64,000 nt of DNA from Amborella trichopoda (taxonomy: Eukaryota; Streptophyta; Magnoliopsida; Amborellales; Amborellaceae): positions 516,162 through 580,161 of the forward strand of contig NW_006500346.1 in NCBI RefSeq assembly GCF_000471905.2. Reading direction: 5' to 3'. The notes under the pieces were generated by a model. That model saw only the letters and a program-made list of their open reading frames with translations, did not search any database and was not told where the DNA came from. The first letter of the stretch is position 1. Each line of letters begins with the position of its first letter. Positions 46,845 through 57,488 of the stretch are shown here, piece after piece. Both the position numbers and the translations under genes were made by a program.

Positions 46845-46912
46845 TAATATGATAGTAATAACAACAACACCAACAATATAATAGTAAAAATGTATAATAA
46901 CGAATACGAGAA

Positions 46913-47621
46913 ATTTGCATAAATATCCCTTAGCTATATAGTGAATCCCTTATCCTGCTAATTTTAAATTATTCATGATATTTTATATTTGGAATTGTAT
47001 ACAATGAGACCATTTACCTTTAATATGAGGAAGTCGCAATTGTTTATAACCGTTCGATGTGAAACCTGATAGCTTGGGTGTATCACAAAGCTCGAAAAAA
47101 TTTCTTTTGAATTTTTAGCTTGGTCAATGAAATAAATGCAACCACACGATTTCACATCTAATGGTCAAGGATTAACTGTGACCGCTTTATACCAAAGATA
47201 AATGGTCTTATTATGTACTTTCCTTTTATATTTTACACTTATATCCTACTTTTTTAGAGCGTTTATCTAACTCTAATTTTAATTTTTTGCAATATCTCAT
47301 ACTAATCTCAAATTTTGAGTGCCCATACTTCTCTGTACATACATGGTAAAAAAATAATAAATTTAAATAAATAAATATCCATAAAAACCCCTAAAATTTG
47401 TTCAGATATTTTTCTCAATTTATTGATTAATTATTTTATATTTTTACATAGTGTGAAGTACGGATATACAAAAGTTTAATACAATGTATAGACGAATGAT
47501 AAAATTGGAATAGTGGTTACTATATTATAAAACAAGATATAAATATAAAATGTAAAATGCATAATACTGGAGATACTTTTAAAATTATGAAAAATGTTAG
47601 AGATATTTATGTAAAATCCCC
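46913..47621. mobile_element. MITE, family C, interrupted by a family B insertion
   Basis: The left end is GAGAAATTTGCATAAATATC and the right end is GATATTTATGTAAAATCCCC, inverted copies of each other. The body matches the copy at 54298-54712 (TTATATTTTACACTTATATC, TTTTTTAGAGC, ATAAAATGTAAAAT). A family B element splits it at 46991-47223. Confidence 0.7.
46981..47233. mobile_element. MITE, family B, nested, with perfect 10-bp target duplication
   Basis: The element spans 46991-47223 (233 bp). It is flanked by TTTTATATTT at 46981-46990 and 47224-47233. It starts GGAATTGTATACAATGAGAC and ends CTTATTATGTACTTTCC. The host is the family C element, so the insertion order is clear. Confidence 0.85.
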
Positions 47622-47817
47622 TGTTATATATTTTTCTTACATAAAAAATATGTTGTTGCCATCAATAATAATAATAATAAAAGAAATAGAATTGGAGACA
47701 TGGGAGAAAATGTGACCTTTGCATTCACGCTACACCTAACATCCAAACTTAGAAACATCAAGCTGCTAAATATCAACAATAATAATAAAAATGTTAATAG
47801 TATAATTTTTTATAGGG

Positions 47818-48022
47818 AAATGACCACCCTCCCACCCTAAAAGATCACCATTAAATTTGACACTGATCTTTAGAAAAGTCAAGTCCCACACCCATGTGAT
47901 AACTTTTTTAAACACCTATGTGATAACTTTTTTAAAGACCTGTACTAAATTTAGTGGTGATCATTTGGGGTCCTACACACATGGGTGTGGGAGGGTCTCA
48001 AAGGATCATTACTCTTTTTTAT
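47818..48022. mobile_element. MITE-like element, family F
   Basis: Inverted ends: GACCACCCTCCCACCCTAAA with GATCACCATTAAATTTG, against TAAATTTAGTGGTGATCATT and GGGTGTGGGAGGGTCTC. A 30-bp direct repeat (TGTGATAACTTTTTTAAA) lies in the middle. Confidence 0.65.
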
Positions 48023-48449
48023 AATAATTTGGGTTATATATGTGAAGAATCTCAAGTTTCTCAAAAGAAACTCAGTATCCAATAATTGATATGAGTATAG
48101 AGACTTGTTTTTTATAGACAAATTACAAATGATAGTAATAGAAACTAAATCATAGATACCTAAACTATACTCAAACTTACAATAAAATACAGGACACAAT
48201 ATCCTACCATTATCATATTTAGTAATTACAATATACAACTTCTATATTAACTGGATATACAATATATACTTTCTTTTCACACTTTCCCTCAAACACAAGA
48301 TGATATGAAAGATAGCAGCTAGAGTTTGAACACCAAGTCACGGAAACAAGCAGTTGGATCTTCAGGTGCATACTCAGATTATTCGAACCCTTTCAAGAAT
48401 TGGAAATGGCGATTATAGGCTTTTTACCCATTATCATCTCCAATCACCC

Positions 48450-48840
48450 AAATGCCCTCATATTTCCAAATTTGGAAAATATTGTATGTCAATCTTAAAC
48501 AATCAAAGTAATGCAAAACTCTCAATCCAGGTAAAAAATGTACTTCCGGTGCCGAAAACCTTTATGATGGCATTAAAATCTAGTTTCACCATAATTATGA
48601 AATTTAAAGCTCCAAGAATGGTATAGGTCGAGTAGATCTATGAACATTTATTTTGTTTTGAAAATGGACGGTCTAGATAATATATACTTCCAGATGCATT
48701 ATCTTTAGGACTTGACATCTTTTTTCTATTTTTCATATTCATATATATCGAGGTTGAGATGATCAATTGCACGGTTTTTAGATATCGAAACAATCTTTGA
48801 GGGTGGATTTTTGAGATGTACCTTACTTCTATATTATAAA
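48450..48840. mobile_element. MITE-like element, family A (partial)
   Basis: The interior has GTATAGGTCGAGTAGATCTA, GGACGGTCTAGATAAT and ATCGAGGTTGAGATGATCAA. The right end has GGATTTTTGAGATGTACC, a degraded family A terminus. The left terminus was not found. Confidence 0.5.
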
Positions 48841-48971
48841 GTTGACAGCGTTCCTTTAGATTTTGTGCATTTTCAAAGAAATGTGGAATTCTAGTAGAAT
48901 TAGGCCTCTATATTTGGCCTTTAAATACAATTGTTTGTTTTTGTACACCATCTTTCATCAATCCATTTGCT

Positions 48972-49131
48972 AGGGGTGGCAATTGGCCTAGGTCCAAGTT
49001 TTGGACCCCGTAGGTTTGTGTCTGGGTTCAAATGACTTGGACTTGATCCAGATCGGATCAAGATCTAAGTCCAACATGGACCCTACCAAGCCAGGGCAGG
49101 TCCAGGTTGGGACCAACTGAACTTGTTACCA
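48972..49131 (+). mobile_element. Short element with TAGGGGTGGCAA terminus (hAT-like MITE)
   Basis: It starts CTAGGGGTGGCAATTGGCC and runs through repeated GGTCC / GGACC words to about 49131, where the copia fragment begins. The right terminus is not clear. Confidence 0.45.
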
Positions 49132-49328
49132 TCATAAGAGGAAATCTTTTGGTTTGGTGTAGGGCAATCACTATTAATGAATCCAACAAGTTCTTGACTT
49201 TCAATGAGAGAGAGCATTTGAGTTTTCCATAATAGATAGTTGTTTTGTGTCAACTTCATAGAAATAAGGTTTCCTATATCAAGGATAGAGGGATAGGCAT
49301 ACGTGAACATTGAGGATATAAAATTCAA
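49132..49328 (-). pseudogene. Copia-type gag N-terminal fragment
   Basis: On the - strand the frame opening at 49328 reads through LISMKLTQNNYLLWKTQML, SLIESQELVGFI and PTPNQKI. This is the conserved N-terminal gag block of plant copia elements (KLxxxNYxxWxxQxxxLIxxxxLxGFI). It stops shortly after, where the TAGGGGTGGCAA element begins. No protease, integrase, RT or RNase H follows. Confidence 0.75.
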
Positions 49329-49773
49329 TTGGAATAAAGAAATATTTGGAAAGAAATTGATGAGCTAAGAGAGGCGCAGCAAATAAAAGTTAGAGAGTGG
49401 GTTTTGAATGGCTGAAATAAAAAACGTGAGAGAGGAATATGAAATTGATGGTTTAACCAAATAATATAACGGAGATGATGGAAGGTATGGCTTAATATAG
49501 AAGATGATGATAGATGAAGATGATGGAAGGTATGGAAGAAGAAATTTAGAGAAAGACGTGAAAATAAAACAGGACGTAAAAACAAGACAATTGGAAGACA
49601 AAACAAGGAAAAAAAAAAAAGATATATGAGAATATCACAAGGGACATGAAAATAAAAAGAATGAAAGAGGGTCGAACCTGAGTGGTGGAGTAACCTTTAA
49701 TGATTATAAGATGTTACTTTTGAATTTGCTCTCTATCGGCTGTATTTTACAGATAGAAACACAAGGAGCAATA

Positions 49774-50100
49774 GCTCTGATACCATAAGGATTTTTAGAG
49801 AGAAATGAACTTTGTGAAAAGATAATTGTGCCCCACACAATCTTGTGGTTGTTCTTTCATTGTATATGTATTAGTAATACAATTATGTAATATACACCAT
49901 TATTTCTTGTTCCATGCAATATGTATTTTCTCATCTTGTTACATTCTCCTCTAAAACAGAAAGAGTAATATACTTTCCTATCTACTTTGAATTTTATTTC
50001 TATTACCCCTACCATCCGTTGGTCTGCCCTGTTTGCATGAAGGAAAACCACTCCTTATTAGTAAGACAGTTTAAAATTTTATTGAGAGTAGACATCTTTG
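49774..50100 (-). mobile_element. Copia 5' LTR end and primer-binding site
   Basis: TGGTATCAGAGC lies on the - strand at 49774-49785. It is the classical initiator-Met tRNA primer-binding site of plant copia elements. It is oriented toward the gag fragment, with a leader of about 445 bp between them. The LTR lies at higher coordinates and ends close to 49786. Its outer end was not identified, and 50100 is only a guess. Confidence 0.65.
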
Positions 50101-50138
50101 TAAACTAAAGTTAATGGTGCAGAAAAATGCCCATTGAG

Positions 50139-50212
50139 AATATGGTGTCATAGGTATTTGTTTGGATGACCTTAAAATATGGTGTCATAGGTATTTGTTT
50201 GGATGACCTTAA
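50139..50212. repeat. Perfect tandem duplication, two units of 37 bp
   Basis: 50139-50175 and 50176-50212 appear identical (AATATGGTGTCATAGGTATT to the end of the unit). A perfect copy implies a recent event. Confidence 0.85.
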
Positions 50213-50249
50213 ACTATCAAGGAAAAGAGCCCGAGCTTAATTGATTGAC

Positions 50250-50600
50250 GCTTAAACAATCAAATTAAGGCGCACTCCCAAATCTCGTCAAAGACATAAT
50301 TTTGGAATAGGAAATTCCGATAATGGTTTGAATTTTTTTAACTTGTACGATTGAAATTGAAAACTTCAAAACAGTACAATCATTCATATCTATAAACACA
50401 TCTCGAGAAAAGATGGTCCAGATGAAGTATTATAAGATGCATTAGTTTTAGATCTGTAAACACATCCCGAGAAAAGATGGTCCAGATGAAGTATTATAAG
50501 ATGCATTAGTTTTAGGACTTGAAGTCCTTTTTTTTCCTATATCTATACATCTTAATGTCAAGATGATCAATTGAAGGGTTTTCCAGCATCAAAACAGCTT
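50250..50600. mobile_element. MITE, family A, with internal duplication
   Basis: The left end has CTTAAACAATCAAATTAAGG and CGCACTCCC. The interior holds a tandem duplication of about 63 bp (about 50390-50515, AAGATGGTCCAGATGAAG twice). The right part has ATCTTAATGTCAAGATGATC. The right terminus is degraded. Confidence 0.6.
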
Positions 50601-50627
50601 TCACATTTGATGTGCAACCATTTTCTT

Positions 50628-51014
50628 GAGGGTGTGGTTTGTATAATGTTGAGGCCCTAATCAGTCAAAGTAAGGTGCACCTTCAAATAGTGCTGAAACA
50701 TATTGTCTTCATATCGAAAATCTTTGCGATAGGCTAAAAATTTATTTTTATTTTTAATTATAAATTTTAGATATTAAAAAAATAGTGTAGATTGAGAAAA
50801 TCTATGAACACTTGATAATCTTGAAATTGATGATCTAGATAATACATTATGAGAGACACTATTTAAAAGGCCTAAAATCTATTTTTTCTCATGTCCATAC
50901 ATCTTGAGGTCGATATGGTCGAAATAAGGGTTTTTAACATTAAAACAACCTATTCTAATGAATTTTTGAGTCGCGCCTTAATTTTATTGTTTAAGTCCTC
51001 ACCCTTATACAAAT
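50628..51014. mobile_element. MITE, family A (both ends present)
   Basis: It starts GGGTGTGGTTTGTATAATG, then GAGGCCCTAATCAGTC and AAGTAAGGTGCACC. It ends GCGCCTTAATTTTATTG and CCTCACCCTTATACAAA. About 387 bp, non-coding. Confidence 0.7.
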
Positions 51015-51039
51015 ATCTTCTTTTCTTTTTTTAAAAAAA

Positions 51040-51482
51040 ATCTCAGTTAAACTCTCATTACAAAAAAATTAGAAAAAACTATTTGTTGTGCCTCTACACT
51101 TTTCTTTTTTTTTCGTACAAACTATTTTGATACCAAAATTTAGGTGTCCACTCATCTCTTGACCTCGCACTACAAAAAATGTAAAAACATATTTCCAATA
51201 AAATAAAATGACCAAAACATTTCTGAAAGTTTTAAAGGTATTTTGGTTATTTTATTTTTTAGAAATAATTTCTAATATATTTTTTAGGCGTGTCCCATAA
51301 AGATGATCTCATGTACCAAATTTCATATTCATAGAATTTGTAAAAAAAAATTAAAATGAAAGACTTTGAGATATCAGATCTAGATCAAACGGTCAGTGGA
51401 TCACTTGATCTATATTAGACGGATGGATGTGGGAAAATATATAACTTATATATAGTAGGGAGTATGGAAGACTTTCCCTTAT
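51040..51482. mobile_element. MITE, family D, reverse orientation
   Basis: It shares with 38508-39021, in reverse order, GATACCAAAATTTAGGTGTC, AATAAAATAAAATGACCAAA, TACCAAATTTCATATTCATA and GAGTATGGAAGACTTTCCC at the right end. The left terminus is degraded. Confidence 0.6.
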
Positions 51483-52281
51483 CAAAATATTCATGATATG
51501 AACCGTTTTAACATTGTATGCATATTTTTTTATTTAATTTCAAAATGCCCAAAAAAGACACAGGATCAAAGTGTGAAAAGTGTAAAAGGTTATATTAGGT
51601 ATTTGATAAATTTCCCTAAGTAATAGAATTTCATGCTAACCACAAAAAAAATGATCGGATCACATCGACCAATTAGATTTCCCTAGATTGTAAAGATAAG
51701 AAGATCCACTAAAAGCGCAATCGAACGGCTGAAAACCCATGACGACATTATTGCATATAGAGAAGATGGGGTGTATTGTATTTTGAACAAACTTCAGAAA
51801 GTAATAAAATGACAATTTCCAATAAGGACCTCCTTTACAATTACATGTAATGTGGAGAGCATCCAACAATTTCCATATTTTATTTTTATATTAAGAAGAG
51901 TAAAGCTTGCTTATACTAATTTAATCAACTTTTTAATCATTTCTCATTGGGGAGCACGTTTGTCACCATGTGCCCGACACCGACACGTCCCAAATTTTTT
52001 TTTTATAAAATATTTATTAAAAAATAGACTAAACTTAAGAAAAACAAAAAAACACAAGTCCTTTATAGGAGCTATCACCCGTGGAAATTGCCCACAATAT
52101 TTATACTGAAGGTTTGGTTTGTTATTTAATATTGGTCAAGTTTGAAAGTTCCAAACAAGAATATAGCCATAAAGTATGCCATATTTTTGGTTATGCAGGT
52201 CAATTTTGAAACGTAAGCCGCTTCGAAAAATTGATTAAGATAAATTGTACAAGCCAAAAAGCATGGTTCTTGATAAGGCAC
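51483..52281. other. Intergenic, no gene recognised
   Basis: AT-rich. An 85-codon open frame (51852-52109) shows no domain. No clear inverted-repeat element was recognised. Confidence 0.4.
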
Positions 52282-52345
52282 AATGACTGGTTAAGATTTA
52301 TGTAGCCGACTCCAAATAATTAGAAAAAAGCTTCTATTGATGATG
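52282..52345 (+). mobile_element. LINE (RTE-type) 3' end fragment
   Basis: GACTGGTTAAGATTTATG followed by TAGCCGACTCCAAATAATTA and a short GATGATG tail near 52337 fit the plant RTE LINE 3' terminus. No coding part remains. Confidence 0.55.
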
Positions 52346-52751
52346 TGCAAGCCAAATAGTTTATAATATCATAAGTCACTACGAAAAATAAATATTCATT
52401 ATATTTTTCATACCTAAAGATTTAGGTAGGTGGCCGAAATAATAAATTTGCACAAAAGAAAAAAAAAAAAAGAAAGAAAGAGAAAATGACATCAATATGT
52501 TTAGTGAATATATGATGTTCATTTGGTATAAAGTAGATGTAAGCATTCGAAAACTCAAAACAAAACCTTAAATTTATTTTATTTTCCAGTGTGATATTTG
52601 CTAAATTCTAACCTAGAAAGCAACCATTTTAGAGCTTGGTTGACACTATAGCTAGAAGCCTATAGAAAAACTATTTAACTTGATATTTGAATTAGTAACA
52701 GTTCTTTTTCTTGAGAAACTGTTTATCTTGATACTTGCTTTTTTTCTCAGT

Positions 52752-53190
52752 AAGAGTTTATATAAAGTTGAGGCTCTAAACAATTAAATTAAGACGCACC
52801 CCAAAAATTCACTGGAAGAGTTGTTATGAAGCTGCAAAACCCTTAAATCCGATTATCTCAACTTTGAGATACATGGATGTAAAAAAAAACGGACTTTAAA
52901 TATTGGAAGTAGTGCATCTTGTAACGTATTATCTAGACCATCAAATTTTAATATTTTAAAATGTTCATAGATCTATTGATCTACACTATTATCAAGATTT
53001 TCAAATATTAATAGATCTACTTGATCTACACTATTTTTGAAGCTTTAAATTTTACAATTAGATATGAAAATAGATTTTTAGATCATCATAAATATTTTTG
53101 GTACTAAAACAATATATTTCAAAACTATATGAAGGTGCTCCTTACTTTGATTGTTTAGGGCCTCAGCCTTGTACACATCACACCCTTGCT
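52752..53190. mobile_element. MITE, family A, with internal duplication
   Basis: The left end has TTGAGGCTCTAAACAATTAA and AAGACGCACCCC. The right end has GATTGTTTAGGGCCTCAGCC and CATCACACCC. The block with AGATCTA and TTGATCTACACTATT occurs twice in tandem around 52970-53045. Confidence 0.65.
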
Positions 53191-53739
53191 TTGAGGACAC
53201 AGAAAAATTATTTATCTTGATATGTGAATTTGAGAGACAGTTCTCAATCCCATTTTCTTTCCAATGTTCAAGAGGGGGAAAAACGTCTTTCCATTAAAGT
53301 CAATCAAAAGAAAAATGCAATTTTCAACTAAATCATGGAAGAGAGAAAAAGTAAAAAAAGATATATAACCTTTTTTAAATCACTGCCGACTTAGCTTTCT
53401 TTTTCTCTCACTATGATGTTTGTGACTAAAATATTAATTTTTATATTTTCAATAGTTTTAATTACTATTAAACAAAATTATTGTCCCAAAGTTGAGGGAT
53501 CCTACAATGTGAAAGGACCAACAAAAAATCATATAATATGAGCACTGTCTAATCATTGGCCCTTTTAATATTAAAGTGTCCCAGGAGCACATTGTGCATT
53601 CACGTCCTCAACAATTCAAATTTTGGATGATGAAAAAAATTGAAGAAAGATTTTCCAACTTTCCATACAAACAAATCTATGTGGAACTCAAATTTCAAAA
53701 CCTTTTCTTATATGTGTGAAGCAAGTATAAGGTTTCCAT

Positions 53740-54065
53740 CACCTCTAATATTTGTTTAGAGATGTTGTTTTGGTGTCGAAAATCTGATGATTGCTTGAAA
53801 ATATATTACCTCTAGTTATAAAATATAAAACTTTAAAAGTCGTATTAATCTAATAGATCATGAAACACTTGAAAATATATGGCTCATATAACTTTTCACA
53901 ATATGCACACTTTTTGAAATCGAAATTCTTTTTTATTCATGTCAATATATCTCAAGGTCAAGATGATCAATTTGAGTGTTCTCCAATACCGGAACACTCT
54001 CTTCTACAGGGATTTTTTGAGGTGTACCTTACTTTAATAGTATACAGTTGCAACATTATATAAAC
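53740..54065. mobile_element. MITE-like element, family A (partial)
   Basis: The interior has TCTCAAGGTCAAGATGATCA and CTCTCTTCTAC. The right end has GATTTTTTGAGGTGTACC. The left terminus is missing. Confidence 0.45.
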
Positions 54066-54297
54066 TTTTACACACACACATCCTAAAATTTTAGTTTGAA
54101 ATAAAACATCTTAAGTGTTATTTTTGCCAGAGGGAGCAATTGTTGAATAGAGTGCTACGCTGCGTGCGCTCATACTTAAAACAAAACTAAAATTTTAGGA
54201 TCTTCGGCTCAAACTTTTCTCTCCCTCATGACTTAGGAAAATATTTCTTGTTATAGGAATAAAATAAATTTTATTTGTAATATAAAATTTAGGGAAA

Positions 54298-54712
54298 TCA
54301 CGTAATATTCCCCACATTTTTTAATTTTAAAAATATTTTCAGTATTTTATATTTTACATCTATATCCCAATTTTTTAGAGCATATTAGTGTTTCAATTTT
54401 ATATATTTTGTCTATATATATCGGATAGTTATTCAAACTTCATATCTCTCATGATAATGCACTTTTAAAAAATATGAAAAATAATAATTTTAAATAATTA
54501 CCCCTAAAATTCATTCATGATATTTGTTAGATGAGAAGCATGTACACACCAAATTTGAGCTCTATCTAATGTATAGCAAAAAGAAAAGGAAAAATTGAAA
54601 TACTTAATGTGCTCATAAAAAATGAAACATGAACATAAAATGTAAAATACTGATGATATTTTTAAAAGTTTAAAAAATATAAGAGATATTTACATAAATT
54701 TCCCTTGAATTT
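54298..54712. mobile_element. MITE, family C
   Basis: It starts AGGGAAATCACGTAATATTC and ends GATATTTACATAAATTTCCCT. The inverted arms extend inward (TTTTCAGTATTTTATATTTT against AAAATGTAAAATACTGATG). About 415 bp, non-coding. No target duplication remains. Confidence 0.65.
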
Positions 54713-55612
54713 AATGCACTATTTTGATTAAAACTGGCTTCAATTTATAGAATAGCAGGTTTTGTCAATTTTTCGAAAGAACATTATGGAGATTTTCAAT
54801 AATTGGAGTGATTTGCATGTTTCCACCTTGGAATCGCATTAAACCATTAACCAACACAAAAGACGGTGTAGATCGCTCTTCGCATCGATCCAACAGTGGA
54901 TAAGGAGTGCTTACCCCATCTTGTTGTGTAGTGCACCCTAAGTGATCACTGCAATATAATATAGGGTAATTATTTGCATTAATTACATCCAATGTTTAAA
55001 ATAACGAATTGATGGACCCAATTGCCCATGTGGAAAACCGGTCGGGCCATATGGGTCGGTTGTTAATAAATAAAAAAATATAAAATAGAAAATGAAAACT
55101 AATAAAAAAATAAAAGGTAGGGCCAGATTGTCTGGTTCCCGATAGAACGACACGGTTTTGCTAGAGAAGCGATTGTTTTTTAATGGGAACCAGCCAGTTC
55201 CCAATATATAATGGGAACCAGTGGAAATTGTATCAGTCCAAATGATTCCTGATCCAAATCAAGTGATTCTAATTCATATTGATTTTTTATTAAATAAATT
55301 TTATTATTATTATTATTTTTATACGGATACGAATCTGCCTCGATCACTATCTTGAGCAGAAAAAGTTTTGTTAGTACACTCCCCACGCAAGAGTAAATGA
55401 AAGACCCTAACTTAACTAAAACTTCATGCACATAATAATGGATCCGGTCCCAATTGCCAATTAAAGTGAGCTTTCTATACGTATTCATTGTAGTGTTATC
55501 AGGATTGGAGTGTCTGTTAAACCAGTGAGAGGTCAGGTTTAGTGAAAATAAATTGTATTTGTTGGATCAAACTTTCAAAAAATACTGATAGAATTATTAG
55601 TTTAAAAATATA
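54713..55612. other. Intergenic, no gene recognised
   Basis: About 54980-55260 contains CCGGTCGGGCC and GGGTCGGTTG words and repeated GGGAACCAG (near 55184 and 55211). It looks like another decayed repeat. No gene is supported. Confidence 0.4.
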
Positions 55613-55985
55613 AAGGGTGTGGGTTGTATAAGGCTGAGGCTTTAAACAATCAAAGTAAGGTTCACTTTCAAATAGATCTAGCATTCATTATCAACCATAT
55701 TTATGATGGCTTGAAATTTATTTTCATATCTAATTATAAAATTTTAAAATTTAAATTAGTGTAGATCGAGCATATCTATGAACACTTGAACTTGACGGTT
55801 TAGATAATATACTATAAGATGCATAATTTTTAGGATTCAAAATCTATTTTTTCTCGTATGGATACATCTTGAGGTGAAGATGATCGAACTTGAGGGTTTT
55901 TTAGTATCGAAACGACCTCTTCTAGTGAATTTTTGAAGTGCGCCTTAGTTTGAATTGTTTAGGGCATCACCCTAAGTAAACATTT
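55613..55985. mobile_element. MITE, family A
   Basis: It starts AAGGGTGTGGGTTGTATAAG and GCTGAGGCTTTAAACAATC. It ends AGTGCGCCTTAGTTTGAATT and GTTTAGGGCATCACCC. The interior has GTGTAGATCGAGCATATC. Non-coding. Confidence 0.7.
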
Positions 55986-56483
55986 TCCAAATGTAAAATA
56001 TACTATAAAAAAGATGCCCAACTTTGTTTAACCCATATGATAAGTTAGAACCAACTAGTCAAATCGGTCAAAGCCGGTCAAACATTAGTTTTGATCGATT
56101 TTTAACCAAATCTAGTTTTTGTTTTGGTTTGGACCAGTCAAGGCCACTCCGATCTTGATATAAGTTACTGATTTATAAATAGAATGTTTGGGAGAAATCG
56201 ACAACAACATCATGCTAATTGTGATGTGATAGACATAATTGACACAAACTTATACTATTATTATTGGCTCATCTTCATGTATTTCATCAATATTAAATAG
56301 TTGTGGACCTCTATATGACAATAGAAAGTAATAAAGAGCAAATTAGAATTCAAATCTTCAAACTTGACTACAAGTGAGTAGACCGACCCTCTCACACAAG
56401 AGTTCTCAATATTATTTGAAAACGACTAACATAACTTATGAAGAAGAGGCTTGTCAAAATAAACTTGTATTTAAAATTATACA

Positions 56484-56860
56484 GGAAACTGGTTTGATAG
56501 GGCCGTAGCCTATCAAAATAAGTACATCCTCACCTCATAACTCATTAAAAATTGCAAATCAAGCATTGAATATCACGACTTTAACATTTACAGTTGTGAA
56601 AAAAAAATTTACGATTTCAAGCTCTAAAAATAGTGTATATTGTAACAAATTATCTAGACCGTCCACTTTGTTTTAAAAATAAGTGTTTGCAAATCTGTAG
56701 GCTGTACCATTTTTCGAATTTCAAATTCTATTGTCAATATTGGAAATTGATTTTAGAGTCGTCATAAAGGTTTATGTCACCGAAAGTATCTTCCTGATGA
56801 CGAATTGAGCTGAAGCTTTATTTTGTTTTCATAAAGCCTAGAACTTATAGAAACCTCATC
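56484..56860 (+). mobile_element. MITE-like element, family A2 (copy 2)
   Basis: It starts TGGTTTGATAGGGCCGTAGC and CTATCAAAATAAG. It ends GAAGCTTTATTTTGTTTTC and ATAAAGCCTAGAACTTATAG. It is the inverse of the copy at 1022-1341. Interior words (ATCTAGACCGTCCA) relate it to family A. Confidence 0.6.
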
Positions 56861-57488
56861 CAATTTTAAAACAGTGGCTAGGAGAGAGAAAGCTCCCCCA
56901 ACCAAGATTGGATGGAGGCCCTGGTCAAGAGGATTTTATGTCGGTGTTTCCTTATAACATAATGAAATTGTTTTTTTTAGAAAATCATATTTATGACTCT
57001 TGTATGATCCCAAATTTGCACAAACATTCTTTCTTGCCAATAATCAATTCTCAAAAAATTGAATTTACACCTTAAAAAAAAAGGTCATAATGATTCCCTC
57101 TCCAATAATTAATCTAAACCATCCTGGATATTGAGATCTAGGCTTAAGAACTTAAACTCAATTTTTTATTTTTTAAGAGGCACTAGTATTTTTTTTTAAT
57201 AAACCAATGAAGGTAGTTTTTTTTTTTTCCTTTCTATTATCTTCATATAGCTTTTTTTAAGTCTCTATACATGATTTACATGTCTAAGAGTGTGGTGAAA
57301 TTAATGTTACACATTAATTATGGCTTGAAAAAAATGTCAAATCATTGTTTGGTACATTTTTTATGATCTCACCGATGATCATTCAATCAAAGTCGATCGG
57401 TTGAGATCTACGAAACATGTACAAATTGTATGTGTATAAAGAAAAACACAATATGCTCCTTAAGAAGTTATTCACATTATAAATCATT
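56861..57488. other. Intergenic, no gene recognised
   Basis: AT-rich, with poly-T tracts. A short family E-like piece (CACAATATGCTCC) lies near 57447-57460. Confidence 0.4.

Noticed and set aside
49325..49606. Serine/leucine-rich frames upstream of the copia gag as a secreted protein
   Set aside because: They lie in the leader of the truncated copia element between primer-binding site and gag, and have low-complexity composition.
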